From Paenibacillus allorhizosphaerae (GTDB lineage: Bacteria; Bacillota; Bacilli; Paenibacillales; NBRC-103111), in the NCBI RefSeq assembly GCF_910594985.1, contig NZ_CAJVCE010000002.1:62001-126000 (forward strand): a DNA stretch of 64,000 nt, read 5' to 3'. The notes under the pieces are model-generated. The model was not told the origin of the DNA. It saw nothing but the letters and a program-made list of their open reading frames with translations, and did no database searches. The translations under genes were made by a program, and so were the position numbers. Below are positions 46,978 to 54,954 of the stretch, piece after piece; the stretch's first letter is position 1, and the number at the start of each line of letters is the position of its first letter.

Positions 46978-47718
46978 ATGACGACGACAAACAATCAAGT
47001 AGCAGAGCGCATTATGGTCGCGCTCGATTACGCATACGCCGAGCAGGCGGAGGCGCTCATCCGGTCGCTTCAGGGTATCCCGTGCTACGTCAAAGTGGGC
47101 ATGCAGCTTTTTTACAGCGCGGGTCCCCAATTTATCAGCAAACTAAAAGACATGGGATACAACATTTTTCTGGATTTGAAAATGCATGATATTCCGAATA
47201 CGGTCAAAGGCGGCGCGGAAAGCGTAACGAGACTGGGGGTCGATATGTTCAACGTACATGCGGCCGGCGGCAAACTGATGATGGAGGCGGCGATGGAAGG
47301 CGTTGACAAAGGGCTGGCCTCCGCGTCGCAAGGAAAGCGGCCGATCGTGATCGGGGTGACGCAGCTCACGAGCACAAGCCAAAAGGTGATGAACGATGAA
47401 ATCGGCATTACCGGTACGGTGGAAAATACGGTGCTCCGCTATGCGCAATTGACGAAAGCGGCCGGTTTGGACGGGGTCGTCGCTTCGCCTCTGGAAGTGG
47501 TAAGCATTAAGCAAAGCTGCGGCACGTCGTTTGTCACCGTTACGCCCGGCATCCGCCCGGCCGGATCCGATATCGGAGATCAGTCACGGGTCATGACGCC
47601 TGCCGAAGCGTTCACCCAGGGAACGGATTATATCGTTATTGGCCGTCCGATTACGGCGGCTCCCGATCCCCGGGAAGTGCTCGAGTCGATCATCGCGTCG
47701 ATCATGGCTTCGAACTAA
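46978..47718 (+). CDS. pyrF: Orotidine 5'-phosphate decarboxylase
   Basis: 246 residues; GAAGGAGG precedes ATG 46978. TIM barrel with the catalytic set D66-L-K68-MH-D71 in FLDLKMHDIPNTV, N-terminal IMVALDYAYA, and phosphate-binding VTPGIRP and IVIGRPITAA. Converts OMP to UMP. Two genes usual in this operon before it (pyrK, pyrD) are missing. Confidence 0.96.
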   Translation: MTTTNNQVAERIMVALDYAYAEQAEALIRSLQGIPCYVKVGMQLFYSAGPQFISKLKDMGYNIFLDLKMHDIPNTVKGGAESVTRLGVDMFNVHAAGGKLMMEAAMEGVDKGLASASQGKRPIVIGVTQLTSTSQKVMNDEIGITGTVENTVLRYAQLTKAAGLDGVVASPLEVVSIKQSCGTSFVTVTPGIRPAGSDIGDQSRVMTPAEAFTQGTDYIVIGRPITAAPDPREVLESIIASIMASN

Positions 47719-47747
47719 TACAGGAACGAAAAGGAGTTGCTTTATCG

Positions 47748-48404
47748 ATGAGCACGATTGCTATACCTACCCGTCCGCAGCTAGCGGTACAAATCGCTTC
47801 CGACTTGCTGCGCATTCATGCCGTGGCGCTTCGCCCGGACCAGCCGTTTACTTGGACGTCCGGTCTGAAATCGCCGATTTACTGCGATAACCGTCTGACT
47901 ATTTCTTATCCTGACGTGCGCGACCGGATCGCAGAGGGCTTCGTTTCATTGATTCGTGAGCTTCATCCCGATGCCGAAGTCATCGCCGGGGCGGCTACCG
48001 GCGGAATCCCGCATGCCGCTTTCGTGGCGCAGAAGCTGGGCTTGCCGATGATTTATGTGCGTGACAAAGCAAAGGGGCACGGCAAAGAAAATTTGATCGA
48101 AGGCGTGCTGCTGAAAGGCCAAAAGACGGTAGTGATCGAAGATCTGATCTCTACAGGCGGAAGCTCCCTCAAAGTGGCTCAAGCTGTCAACGAGGCGGGC
48201 GGACAGGCGCTCAGCGTCTTGGCGATCTTTTCCTACCAGTTCCAAAAGGCGAAGGACGCTTTCGAAGGCGCCGGTATCCCTTATGGAACATTAACCAATT
48301 ACAGCTCGTTGTTGGATGTGGCGCTGCAGCAAGGCAGCATTCAGGAGAAAGATTTGAAGGCGCTCAAAGCGTGGAGCGAAAATCCGAGCGAGTACGGGAA
48401 ATAA
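47748..48404 (+). CDS. pyrE: Orotate phosphoribosyltransferase
   Basis: 218 residues; AAGGAG upstream. Adds PRPP to orotate. PRPP-binding loop VVIEDLISTGGSS (about 123-135), plus FTWTSGLKSPIYCDNR and GAATGGIPHAAFVAQKLGLPM. Last gene of the pyr operon; terminator follows. Confidence 0.96.
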   Translation: MSTIAIPTRPQLAVQIASDLLRIHAVALRPDQPFTWTSGLKSPIYCDNRLTISYPDVRDRIAEGFVSLIRELHPDAEVIAGAATGGIPHAAFVAQKLGLPMIYVRDKAKGHGKENLIEGVLLKGQKTVVIEDLISTGGSSLKVAQAVNEAGGQALSVLAIFSYQFQKAKDAFEGAGIPYGTLTNYSSLLDVALQQGSIQEKDLKALKAWSENPSEYGK

Positions 48405-48420
48405 GCGGATTTTACGAGAA

Positions 48421-48460
48421 GGCGGCTTGATCAAGCAGATCGGGTCGCTTTTTCTTTTTC
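48421..48460 (+). terminator. Rho-independent terminator after pyrE
   Basis: GGCGGCTTGATC pairs with GATCGGGTCGC (mismatched middle), followed by TTTTTC and more T. End of the pyr operon. Confidence 0.75.
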
Positions 48461-48491
48461 GTTATAACCGATTTTTTGCGCGAGTGAAAAA

Positions 48492-48572
48492 AACCTTGGC
48501 AGCCAATTGAACGACTCCTTTGTCGGACAAAAATCAAACCACGAAGGACCGTTCAGTTGATACGCCAAGGTT
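48492..48572 (-). terminator. Long imperfect inverted repeat, probable mtnB-side terminator
   Basis: Outer arms AACCTTGGC (48492-48500) and GCCAAGGTT (48564-48572) are perfect; inner CAATTGAACG and CGTTCAGTTG match at 9 of 10; CCTT/AAGG pairs further in. Read on the minus strand the outer arm runs straight into TTTTTTT, fitting termination of the mtn transcript. At 81 nt it is much longer than an ordinary terminator. Confidence 0.65.
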
Positions 48573-48645
48573 ATTTATTTGCAAGCATACGATTCCAGAT
48601 CAACGATCCGGAGCCGTTCGGAAGCTATATCCACATATTAAAGCA

Positions 48646-49290
48646 TTACTTCTTCAGTAGAGCCCAGCGGTATACGTACTCGAACAAAAATTCAAAAGCC
48701 TCGAGATGTCGTTTGGCTTCGAATGCATTGGCGCCCCAGGCGTATATACCGTGCTTACGCAGCATGATACCGGGGATCCGAGGCTTAATTGCGCCTTCGA
48801 CGAGCTCGGCGATCCGCGGAATATCCGCGTAGTTGGGCAGGATCGGGATTTCGATCTGCGCCTCTTCGTCCCAGATGTTGAACGCTTTAATCAGCTCGAC
48901 GCCGTCGACCGGAATGGAGCCGCGCTCCCAGAACAGCTCGGACGCCAAATTGTTGAATACCGTATGTACGTGAAAAATCGCGCCGCACCCGGTATGCTTG
49001 TAAATCTCGCAATGAATGAGCGTTTCCGCCGACGGTTTCAGGCCGGTCGCCTCGATCGGCTTGCCGTCCTGATCGACGAGCAGGTAGTCCGATGGCGTAT
49101 TGACGGATTTGTCTTTACCGCTGGCCGTAATGGCAAAAGCGAACTGCTCCTTCAAAAAAGCACCCGTACGGATCGACAGATTGCCGCTCGTGCCCGGAAA
49201 CAAGCCGCGAGAGGCAAGCAGCGTTTTAATCTCGCGCAGCTCTGCAAACGCCTGCTGCTTCTCCTCCAATCGAATATCGCTGAAACTCAC
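48646..49290 (-). CDS. mtnB: Methylthioribulose-1-phosphate dehydratase
   Basis: 214 residues. Class II aldolase fold zinc enzyme: LFPGTSGNLSIR near 35, the metal-site HVHTVFNN, and IMLRKHGIYAWGANAFEAKRHLEAFE at the C-terminus. Dehydrates 5-methylthioribulose-1-phosphate in the methionine salvage pathway. Last gene of the minus-strand operon, 2 nt after mtnX. Confidence 0.93.
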   Translation of the reverse strand: MSFSDIRLEEKQQAFAELREIKTLLASRGLFPGTSGNLSIRTGAFLKEQFAFAITASGKDKSVNTPSDYLLVDQDGKPIEATGLKPSAETLIHCEIYKHTGCGAIFHVHTVFNNLASELFWERGSIPVDGVELIKAFNIWDEEAQIEIPILPNYADIPRIAELVEGAIKPRIPGIMLRKHGIYAWGANAFEAKRHLEAFEFLFEYVYRWALLKK

Positions 49291-49292
49291 CG

Positions 49293-49949
49293 TTATTTCA
49301 TCTCCTCTAACTGCTTGACGACATCGAAGAAATCGTCAAAGGTGTAATAATTCAGCTTCAAATCTTCGCATAGCTGCACAAGATGGGATCGGGCGAATAC
49401 GACGTCCGCCAGCTTTGCGCCTTCAAAGTCGGTAACGCTGTCGCCGATCAGAATGCGTTCGTAAGTCTCTACAGGGAACGCTCGGATAATCGCCGTCTTG
49501 CACATCCCGCAGTCGTTATGGCACTGCTCGTCGCATGAATGCGGCCATAAAATTCGGATATGGCTGCCGCTAAAATCGCTCCCGTTGCAATAAATGTGTT
49601 CCTTCGGGATTGGAAACGCCGACAGGACCGGGTACACGAAAAAGTCGATCCCGCCGCTTGTCACGTAGAATAGGACGTTTTCGTTGCGGCAGTAATCGAG
49701 CAGCTTCTGAAATCCGGCGCGAATCGTTACGTTACCGATGGCGTAATCGATAATTTCCTGCTTGCGGGAAGTCGGCAGCAGGGCGAACATGCGCCCTACG
49801 CCTTCACGAACCGATATTTGCTTCGATATGACCTGATTGACCAGCTCGTCCCATCCTGGGGGCTGAAAATGCTTCATAATCGCTACGATGTTATCGTTGA
49901 CGGTAATCGTCCCGTCAAAGTCGCAAAAGATGACCCGCCGCTTGCTCAT
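49293..49949 (-). CDS. mtnX: 2-hydroxy-3-keto-5-methylthiopentenyl-1-phosphate phosphatase
   Basis: 218 residues from ATG 49949, which overlaps the mtnW stop (ATGA); the frame is open further upstream inside mtnW. HAD-superfamily phosphatase with the nucleophile motif C-D10-F-D12-GT, Thr/Ser motif VTSGGIDFFV, and GDSVTDFEGAKLAD. Acts directly after MtnW. Translationally coupled to it. Contains a cysteine/histidine-rich insert (CDEQCHNDCGMCK). Confidence 0.93.
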   Translation of the reverse strand: MSKRRVIFCDFDGTITVNDNIVAIMKHFQPPGWDELVNQVISKQISVREGVGRMFALLPTSRKQEIIDYAIGNVTIRAGFQKLLDYCRNENVLFYVTSGGIDFFVYPVLSAFPIPKEHIYCNGSDFSGSHIRILWPHSCDEQCHNDCGMCKTAIIRAFPVETYERILIGDSVTDFEGAKLADVVFARSHLVQLCEDLKLNYYTFDDFFDVVKQLEEMK

Positions 49950-51196
49950 TCTTTTAGCCCCCATGCGTCGATTGCCGCTTGCAGCTCGGGGTGTCTGTCC
50001 GCGGCGTACTGCCGGAGCGATGTGCCGGACAAGCACCCGTCAATCGCCTGGCGGAACGCGCGTCCGCCGGCGGCTGCGCCCATCGGATGGCCGTGTACGC
50101 CACCTCCGGCGTTCACGACGACTTCGCTGCCGAAGTCTTTCAGAATCAGCGGGACGAGGCCAGGATGAATACCGGCCGACGGAACGGGGAAGCTGCGCTT
50201 CAGCGGCGCGGCGGCATCGGTCAACAGCGCTTCCTTGATCGCCATGTTCTCTTCGCGCGGCATGACGACCGATCCGTACGGCGAAGGGAACAGCACGAGA
50301 TCGGCGCCAGCAAGCCGCATCAGCTTGCCGAGCAGCACGTTCGCCGCGATCCCGTGATAAGGAGACGGATAATAGGCGCCGGCCAGCGCAGGGTGCGCCA
50401 TAATCGGCACGCTTATGTCCGGGTGACGGCTTAGCTCGCTTAACGCGTCAAAGCCATACGCGAGCACATTGAACAGCAGCGCGTTCGCGCCGGCGTTGAT
50501 CGCTTTTTTGGCCTGCTCGATCAGACCGAACGTCGGGCCTGTCAGGTTCGCCGCATACAGCAGCTTTTGCCCGGTTTCCTTCGAGGCTTGAGCAGCAGCT
50601 TCCATACATACTTCGACGCGGCGCTCAATCGGCGTTTGCGGATTCTCGAACAAAATCTCGTCGTCCTTGATCAGATCGACGCCGCCGGCGGCCTGCTGGT
50701 AAAATTGCTCGCGCAGTGCGGTCAGATCGTGGCCGATAACGGACTTGAAAATGCTCATGAGCAGCGGACGGTCGTGTACGCCAAGCAGGTCGCGAACGCC
50801 CTGAATGCCGAAGCGCGGGCCTGCGAAGGCGGAGCGAAAACCATCCGAGAAGTCGAGATCGATCAGCTTGATGCGTCCGTCCATCGACAGCTTCCCGAAT
50901 ATGGTAACGAGCAGGGCGGGAATGTCGCGGCTGAAATTGACGTCGGGATAGGCGATCTGGATATCCGCATATCGACCGGATGCCGGTTCATCCGCCACAG
51001 GCTCGTGAACATTCACTTGGACGACGCGTCCGAGATGCTTCTCCATTTCGGCTTTGCGCGCATCGGGAAGATCCGTCCAACTGCCGACGGTCAGCCCGAC
51101 GGCAATGCCGAGCGCTTTTTTATGAAAATCAGCTTTTTCGTCGTAACAACGGTATGTGGCCAAGCAGTAGGCCGCATGGGTATTAGCGGATTGCAA
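49946..51196 (-). CDS. mtnW: 2,3-diketo-5-methylthiopentyl-1-phosphate enolase (RuBisCO-like protein)
   Basis: 416 residues from TTG 51196, 7 nt after AGGTG. Form IV RuBisCO homologue: K177-DDE in GGVDLIKDDEILF is the carbamylated-lysine metal site, but the full RuBisCO active-site set is not expected. It enolises 2,3-diketo-5-methylthiopentyl-1-phosphate and does not fix CO2. Starts 15 nt after proC, so it is probably on the pro transcript. mtnK, mtnA and mtnD are not in the window. Confidence 0.94.
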   Translation of the reverse strand: MQSANTHAAYCLATYRCYDEKADFHKKALGIAVGLTVGSWTDLPDARKAEMEKHLGRVVQVNVHEPVADEPASGRYADIQIAYPDVNFSRDIPALLVTIFGKLSMDGRIKLIDLDFSDGFRSAFAGPRFGIQGVRDLLGVHDRPLLMSIFKSVIGHDLTALREQFYQQAAGGVDLIKDDEILFENPQTPIERRVEVCMEAAAQASKETGQKLLYAANLTGPTFGLIEQAKKAINAGANALLFNVLAYGFDALSELSRHPDISVPIMAHPALAGAYYPSPYHGIAANVLLGKLMRLAGADLVLFPSPYGSVVMPREENMAIKEALLTDAAAPLKRSFPVPSAGIHPGLVPLILKDFGSEVVVNAGGGVHGHPMGAAAGGRAFRQAIDGCLSGTSLRQYAADRHPELQAAIDAWGLKE

Positions 51197-51211
51197 CGGA
51201 ATACACCTACT

Positions 51212-52081
51212 TTATTTGGTTTGGGAAGTGACGGATGCACTGATGGCCGCGCCCATTTCACCGGCGCGTTCCGCACAGCGGACCATCGCTTTCGCGACCC
51301 CTTCGGCGAAGCCGTGACGGTCGAGCGTTTCGATCGCCGCCTGCGTCGTGCCGCCCGGGGAGGTCACTTTGCGGCGAAGTTCCGCCGGGTCTTCACCGGT
51401 CGATTGCACCATATGGGCGGCGCCCAGAACGGTTTGCACCGTGAGGCGGCGAGCTTCTTCAGGCTCAAGGCCGAGTTCGACACCGCCGGCAATCATCGCT
51501 TCCATCATGTAGTAAATATAAGCGGGACCGCTGCCGGAAACGCCGTTTACGGCATTGAGCAGCGGCTCGTCGACAACGGAAACGATGCCGGTGGAAGCGA
51601 ACATCGCCAGCGCAAGCTCATGCTGTTCCGCGCTGACGCCGGAAGAGAAGCTTATGCCGGTGGCGCCAAGGCCGATCGTGCTGGAAGTATTCGGCATCGT
51701 GCGAACGACCGGCTGGCTGCTGCTGCCGAGAAGCCCTTTGATCGTGTCGATCGACATGCCGGCGATCACGGAAACGATCAGCTGTTCCGGGCGTACGAGG
51801 GACCGAATGCCGAGCAATCCTTCCACCGCGTCTTTCGGCTTGAACGCCAACACGATAATATCCCCGTGGGCGATCGCTTCGTCCTTTTGTCCTTGAGACG
51901 CCGCATAGCTAACGCCGTAACGCTCATGAAGCGACTCCAGCTTGGCCGTGTCCGAACGATTGATGACGAAGAGACGGCTGGCCGAGCCTTCTCCCTTCGA
52001 GGTTAAGCCGCGGATGATCGCTTCTGCCATCGAGCCGGCGCCGATAAAGGTGATTTTCGCCTGAGATAAAGAGGATGTCAT
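51212..52081 (-). CDS. proC: Pyrroline-5-carboxylate reductase
   Basis: 289 residues. Last step of proline synthesis. Rossmann motif ITFIGAGSMAEAIIRGL at the N-terminus and the C-terminal signature GVSGSGPAYIYYMMEAM with SPGGTTQAAIETL. AAAGGGG lies upstream. Follows proA by 31 nt and precedes mtnW by 15 nt. Confidence 0.96.
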   Translation of the reverse strand: MTSSLSQAKITFIGAGSMAEAIIRGLTSKGEGSASRLFVINRSDTAKLESLHERYGVSYAASQGQKDEAIAHGDIIVLAFKPKDAVEGLLGIRSLVRPEQLIVSVIAGMSIDTIKGLLGSSSQPVVRTMPNTSSTIGLGATGISFSSGVSAEQHELALAMFASTGIVSVVDEPLLNAVNGVSGSGPAYIYYMMEAMIAGGVELGLEPEEARRLTVQTVLGAAHMVQSTGEDPAELRRKVTSPGGTTQAAIETLDRHGFAEGVAKAMVRCAERAGEMGAAISASVTSQTK

Positions 52082-52112
52082 CGAGTATAGCCCCTTTCTT
52101 CGTATATGCGGA

Positions 52113-53387
52113 TTAATCGCGGATTTGGCCGCTGCCTTTGATGCAGTATTTGATGGATGTCAGTTCGGGCAGCCCCATCGGGCCGCGTGCGTGCAGTTTC
52201 TGCGTGCTGATGCCGATCTCCGCGCCGAACCCGAATTCAAACCCGTCGGTAAAGCGGGTGGAGGCGTTATGGTAGACGGCAGCCGCGTCGACTTCCTGCA
52301 GAAAGCGGGCGGCGTTTGCCGCATCTTCCGTTACGATGCATTCCGAATGCATTGTGCTGTGAAGGCGAATATGCTCCAGCGCTTCATTCAAGCCGTCAAC
52401 GACACGGACGTTCAATATATAATCGTTGTATTCGGTGTCCCAATCTTGTGCGGATGCTTCATGTATGGCCGGCACGAGCTTTCGGGTATTCGCATCTCCG
52501 CGAAGCTCGACGCGCTGCTGCACGAACTGGTCCGCAATCATGGCCAGATGGCGTTCGGCGAAAGCGCGGTGTATGAGCAGTGTCTCCATCGAATTGCAGA
52601 CCGAGGGCCGCTGCACTTTGGCGTTGATGGCGATTTGCAGTGCCATATCGAGCTGCGCGCTCTCATCGATGTACGTATGGCAAATGCCGGCACCCGTTTC
52701 AATGACAGGCACGGAAGCGTTTTTCACGACGTTATTGATAAGCGCGGCGCCGCCGCGCGGAATGATGACATCGATCAGGCCGTTCAGCTTCATCATTTCG
52801 TCCACGGATGAACGGCTCGGGTCGACGATAAGCTGCAGCGCATCGACCGGTACATCAGTCTTGGCCAGCGCGCCATGCAGTACCTCCACGATTCGCTTAT
52901 TCGAGGAAAGGGCGGAGGAGCTGCCGCGCAGTACGACTGCATTGCCCGTCTTGAGGCACAATCCCGCCGCGTCAACTGTCACGTTCGGGCGCGCTTCGTA
53001 GATCATGCCGACGACGCCGAGTGGTACGCGGATTTTGCGGATTTGCAGACCGTTCGGCCGTTCAAACGATTCAAGCGTCTCGCCGATCGGATCGGTTAAG
53101 AAGGTCACTTGTCGAAGGCCGTCCGCCATCTCTTCGATCCGCTGCCGGTTCAACGCCAAACGATCGAGAAGGGCGTCCGAAGTGCCGTTCTCCCGGCCCC
53201 GCTGCAAATCTTCGCCGTTCGCGGCGATAATGGATTGGGCCTCGGCTGTGAGCGCATCCGCCATCTGCAGCAGCGCTTTATTTTTTTGTTCCGTCGTCAG
53301 CAGGCCCAGCTTGGGGGCCGCTTTTTTGGCGAGGGTCGCTTTTTGTACGGTCTCGCTAACCGTATGGGCTTGGCTCGTACTGGTCAT
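52113..53387 (-). CDS. proA: Glutamate-5-semialdehyde dehydrogenase (gamma-glutamyl phosphate reductase)
   Basis: 424 residues. Reduces gamma-glutamyl phosphate with NADPH. ALDH fold: VPLGVVGMIYEARPNVTVDAAGLCLK, ALSSNKRIVE, and the catalytic Cys in RPSVCNSMETLL; HARGPMGLPELTSIKY at the C-terminus. 43 nt after proB. Forms a complex with ProB that shields the labile intermediate. Confidence 0.97.
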   Translation of the reverse strand: MTSTSQAHTVSETVQKATLAKKAAPKLGLLTTEQKNKALLQMADALTAEAQSIIAANGEDLQRGRENGTSDALLDRLALNRQRIEEMADGLRQVTFLTDPIGETLESFERPNGLQIRKIRVPLGVVGMIYEARPNVTVDAAGLCLKTGNAVVLRGSSSALSSNKRIVEVLHGALAKTDVPVDALQLIVDPSRSSVDEMMKLNGLIDVIIPRGGAALINNVVKNASVPVIETGAGICHTYIDESAQLDMALQIAINAKVQRPSVCNSMETLLIHRAFAERHLAMIADQFVQQRVELRGDANTRKLVPAIHEASAQDWDTEYNDYILNVRVVDGLNEALEHIRLHSTMHSECIVTEDAANAARFLQEVDAAAVYHNASTRFTDGFEFGFGAEIGISTQKLHARGPMGLPELTSIKYCIKGSGQIRD

Positions 53388-53430
53388 CCTGTTTTCCCCC
53401 TATACGTTAGATTAAACAATCATCATTCGC

Positions 53431-54561
53431 TTATGGAGCAATATCTTGAACCTTATGTTTTTCGGCAAGCGTAATCCATTCGTCGCGGTGAATCACTTCG
53501 ATACGGATCACCTCGATCCGTTTTTGCACTTCCTCGGTGCTCATGCCGGCTACCGCCTGCAGCTGCCACGAAGCATAATTGACGACGCCGCGGCCGATCG
53601 TCTGGCCGTTCAAATTCGCTACCTCGATCACATCACCGGGGTGGAATTCGCCGTAAACTTCCTTGACGCCGGCCGGAAGCAAGCTTTTGCCGCCGGTTAC
53701 AAGCGCGAGCTCGGCGCCATGGTCCACGGTAACGCAGCCTTGGGGCTCGGAATGAAAGCCGAGCCATTGTTTCTTCATCGGCAGGTTATGGGCGTCCGTA
53801 TCGAAATACGTGCCTTTTCCGTTGCCGCCGACGGCGTCGGACAAATCGCCCGGCTCCGTCACTTGGCCGATGAATACCGGTACGCCGCCTCGCATCGCGA
53901 TACGGGCTGCCTCAATCTTCGAACGCATGCCGCCGGTGCCGACCATGGAGCCGGAGCCGCCGGCGATCCGGAATATGTCCTCGCTCAGTTCCATTACGCG
54001 ATCGATCCGCGTGGCATCGGCATGCTTGCGCGGATCGGCCGTGTACAATCCGTCCGTATCGGTCAATATGAGCAATCGACGCGCCCGGACGAGATTGGCG
54101 ACGAGGGCGGACAACGTATCGTTTTCGCTGAATTTGAGTTCGTCGACCGAGACGGTATCATTCTCGTTAATGATCGGGATAATGCGCCGGCGCAGCAGCT
54201 CGTCGATCGTCATCTGTGCGTTATGGATTCGCTTGCGATTGGAAAAGTCCGGTCGCGTTAGCAAAATTTGTCCGACGCGGACGTCGTGCCGGGCGAAAGC
54301 TTCGTGATAAGCCTGCATCAGCAGCGCCTGCCCGACCGAAGCGGAGGCTTGCTTTTCGTGCAGAAGCTTCGGCCTTGACGCATAGCCCAATTGGCGAAAG
54401 CCTGCGGCGACGGCGCCGGACGTGACGAGCAGCACGGAGTAGCCTTGACGATGCAGCGCCGCAAGCTCCCCTGCAAAAAACAAGATTTTGTCGCGGTTCA
54501 GTCCCCCTTCATCGGACGTCAGCGAGCTGCTGCCGATTTTGACAACGATCGTCTGCTGCAT
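53431..54561 (-). CDS. proB: Glutamate 5-kinase
   Basis: 376 residues from ATG 54561 (MQQTIVVKIGSSSLTSDEGG), 9 nt after AGAAGG; the frame is open to 54633 without support. Amino-acid-kinase domain (1-about 260: VKIGSSSLT, LLVTSGAVAAGFRQLG, IINENDTVS, GTGGMRSKIEAARIA) plus a C-terminal PUA domain (about 280-360). First enzyme of proline synthesis, normally feedback-inhibited by proline, and here also behind a T-box. Confidence 0.96.
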   Translation of the reverse strand: MQQTIVVKIGSSSLTSDEGGLNRDKILFFAGELAALHRQGYSVLLVTSGAVAAGFRQLGYASRPKLLHEKQASASVGQALLMQAYHEAFARHDVRVGQILLTRPDFSNRKRIHNAQMTIDELLRRRIIPIINENDTVSVDELKFSENDTLSALVANLVRARRLLILTDTDGLYTADPRKHADATRIDRVMELSEDIFRIAGGSGSMVGTGGMRSKIEAARIAMRGGVPVFIGQVTEPGDLSDAVGGNGKGTYFDTDAHNLPMKKQWLGFHSEPQGCVTVDHGAELALVTGGKSLLPAGVKEVYGEFHPGDVIEVANLNGQTIGRGVVNYASWQLQAVAGMSTEEVQKRIEVIRIEVIHRDEWITLAEKHKVQDIAP

Positions 54562-54681
54562 GGTAAGCAACCTTCTTTCTTTCTGAACTAAAAATGTACG
54601 GTGCAACGCTTCCCGGAGAAACATATCCATCACGTGCGTCCGAGACTCGCGCGGGTTGAAACATGGGCCGGGAAAAACGAA

Positions 54682-54717
54682 AAAGGCCCCGTCCTCTAAG
54701 GACGAAAGCCTTCTAAC
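54682..54717 (-). terminator. T-box attenuator terminator before proB
   Basis: On the minus strand AAGGCTTTCGTCC pairs with GGACGGGGCCTT around TTAGA, then TTTTT. Directly follows the T-box sequence. Confidence 0.85.
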
Positions 54718-54915
54718 TTCCGCGGTACCACCTTAATTGATGAGCAGCGCCCATCCGTCTTCCGTCCCTTGTAACGGCAGGGTGCCGTCCAACTCTTCGT
54801 TGACCGTTCAGGGGCGGGTTCGGAAAGGCATCGCGGTAAATTCTCTCAGCCGGTGGAATTTACTCTCTGGCACGCGTGGACGCTTCCTACTATTCCCATC
54901 AATACGTTTAACTTT
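54682..54915 (-). promoter_or_regulatory. T-box riboswitch, probably proline-specific, upstream of proBAC-mtnWXB
   Basis: On the minus strand the T-box AAGGTGGTACCGCGG occupies about 54734-54720 just before the terminator. Stem I hallmarks upstream: AATAGTAGG (specifier-loop AGTA) and an AGAGAG bulge next to paired AAATTC/GAATTT. The expected specifier segment (54821-54806) reads GAACCCGCCCCTGAAC and contains only proline codons CCC or CCT at candidate positions; I cannot fix which without folding. Proline specificity also follows from proB downstream. Confidence 0.85.
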
Positions 54916-54921
54916 CCTATT

Positions 54922-54950
54922 AGGATAGCACGCCGGATGCGGTTTGTAAA
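54922..54950 (-). promoter_or_regulatory. Sigma-A promoter of the T-box-proBAC transcript
   Basis: On the minus strand TTTACA (54950-54945), 17-nt spacer, TGC then TATCCT (54927-54922), an extended -10. It starts 5 nt after the mtnE stop. Confidence 0.65.
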
Positions 54951-54954
54951 GGCG

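Noticed and set aside
45609-46994. 461-codon minus-strand frame inside carB
   Set aside because: Shadow of the second ATP-grasp half of carB; no recognisable protein.
50567-52006. 479-codon plus-strand frame across mtnW and proC
   Set aside because: Runs antisense through two well-supported genes and has no motif of its own.
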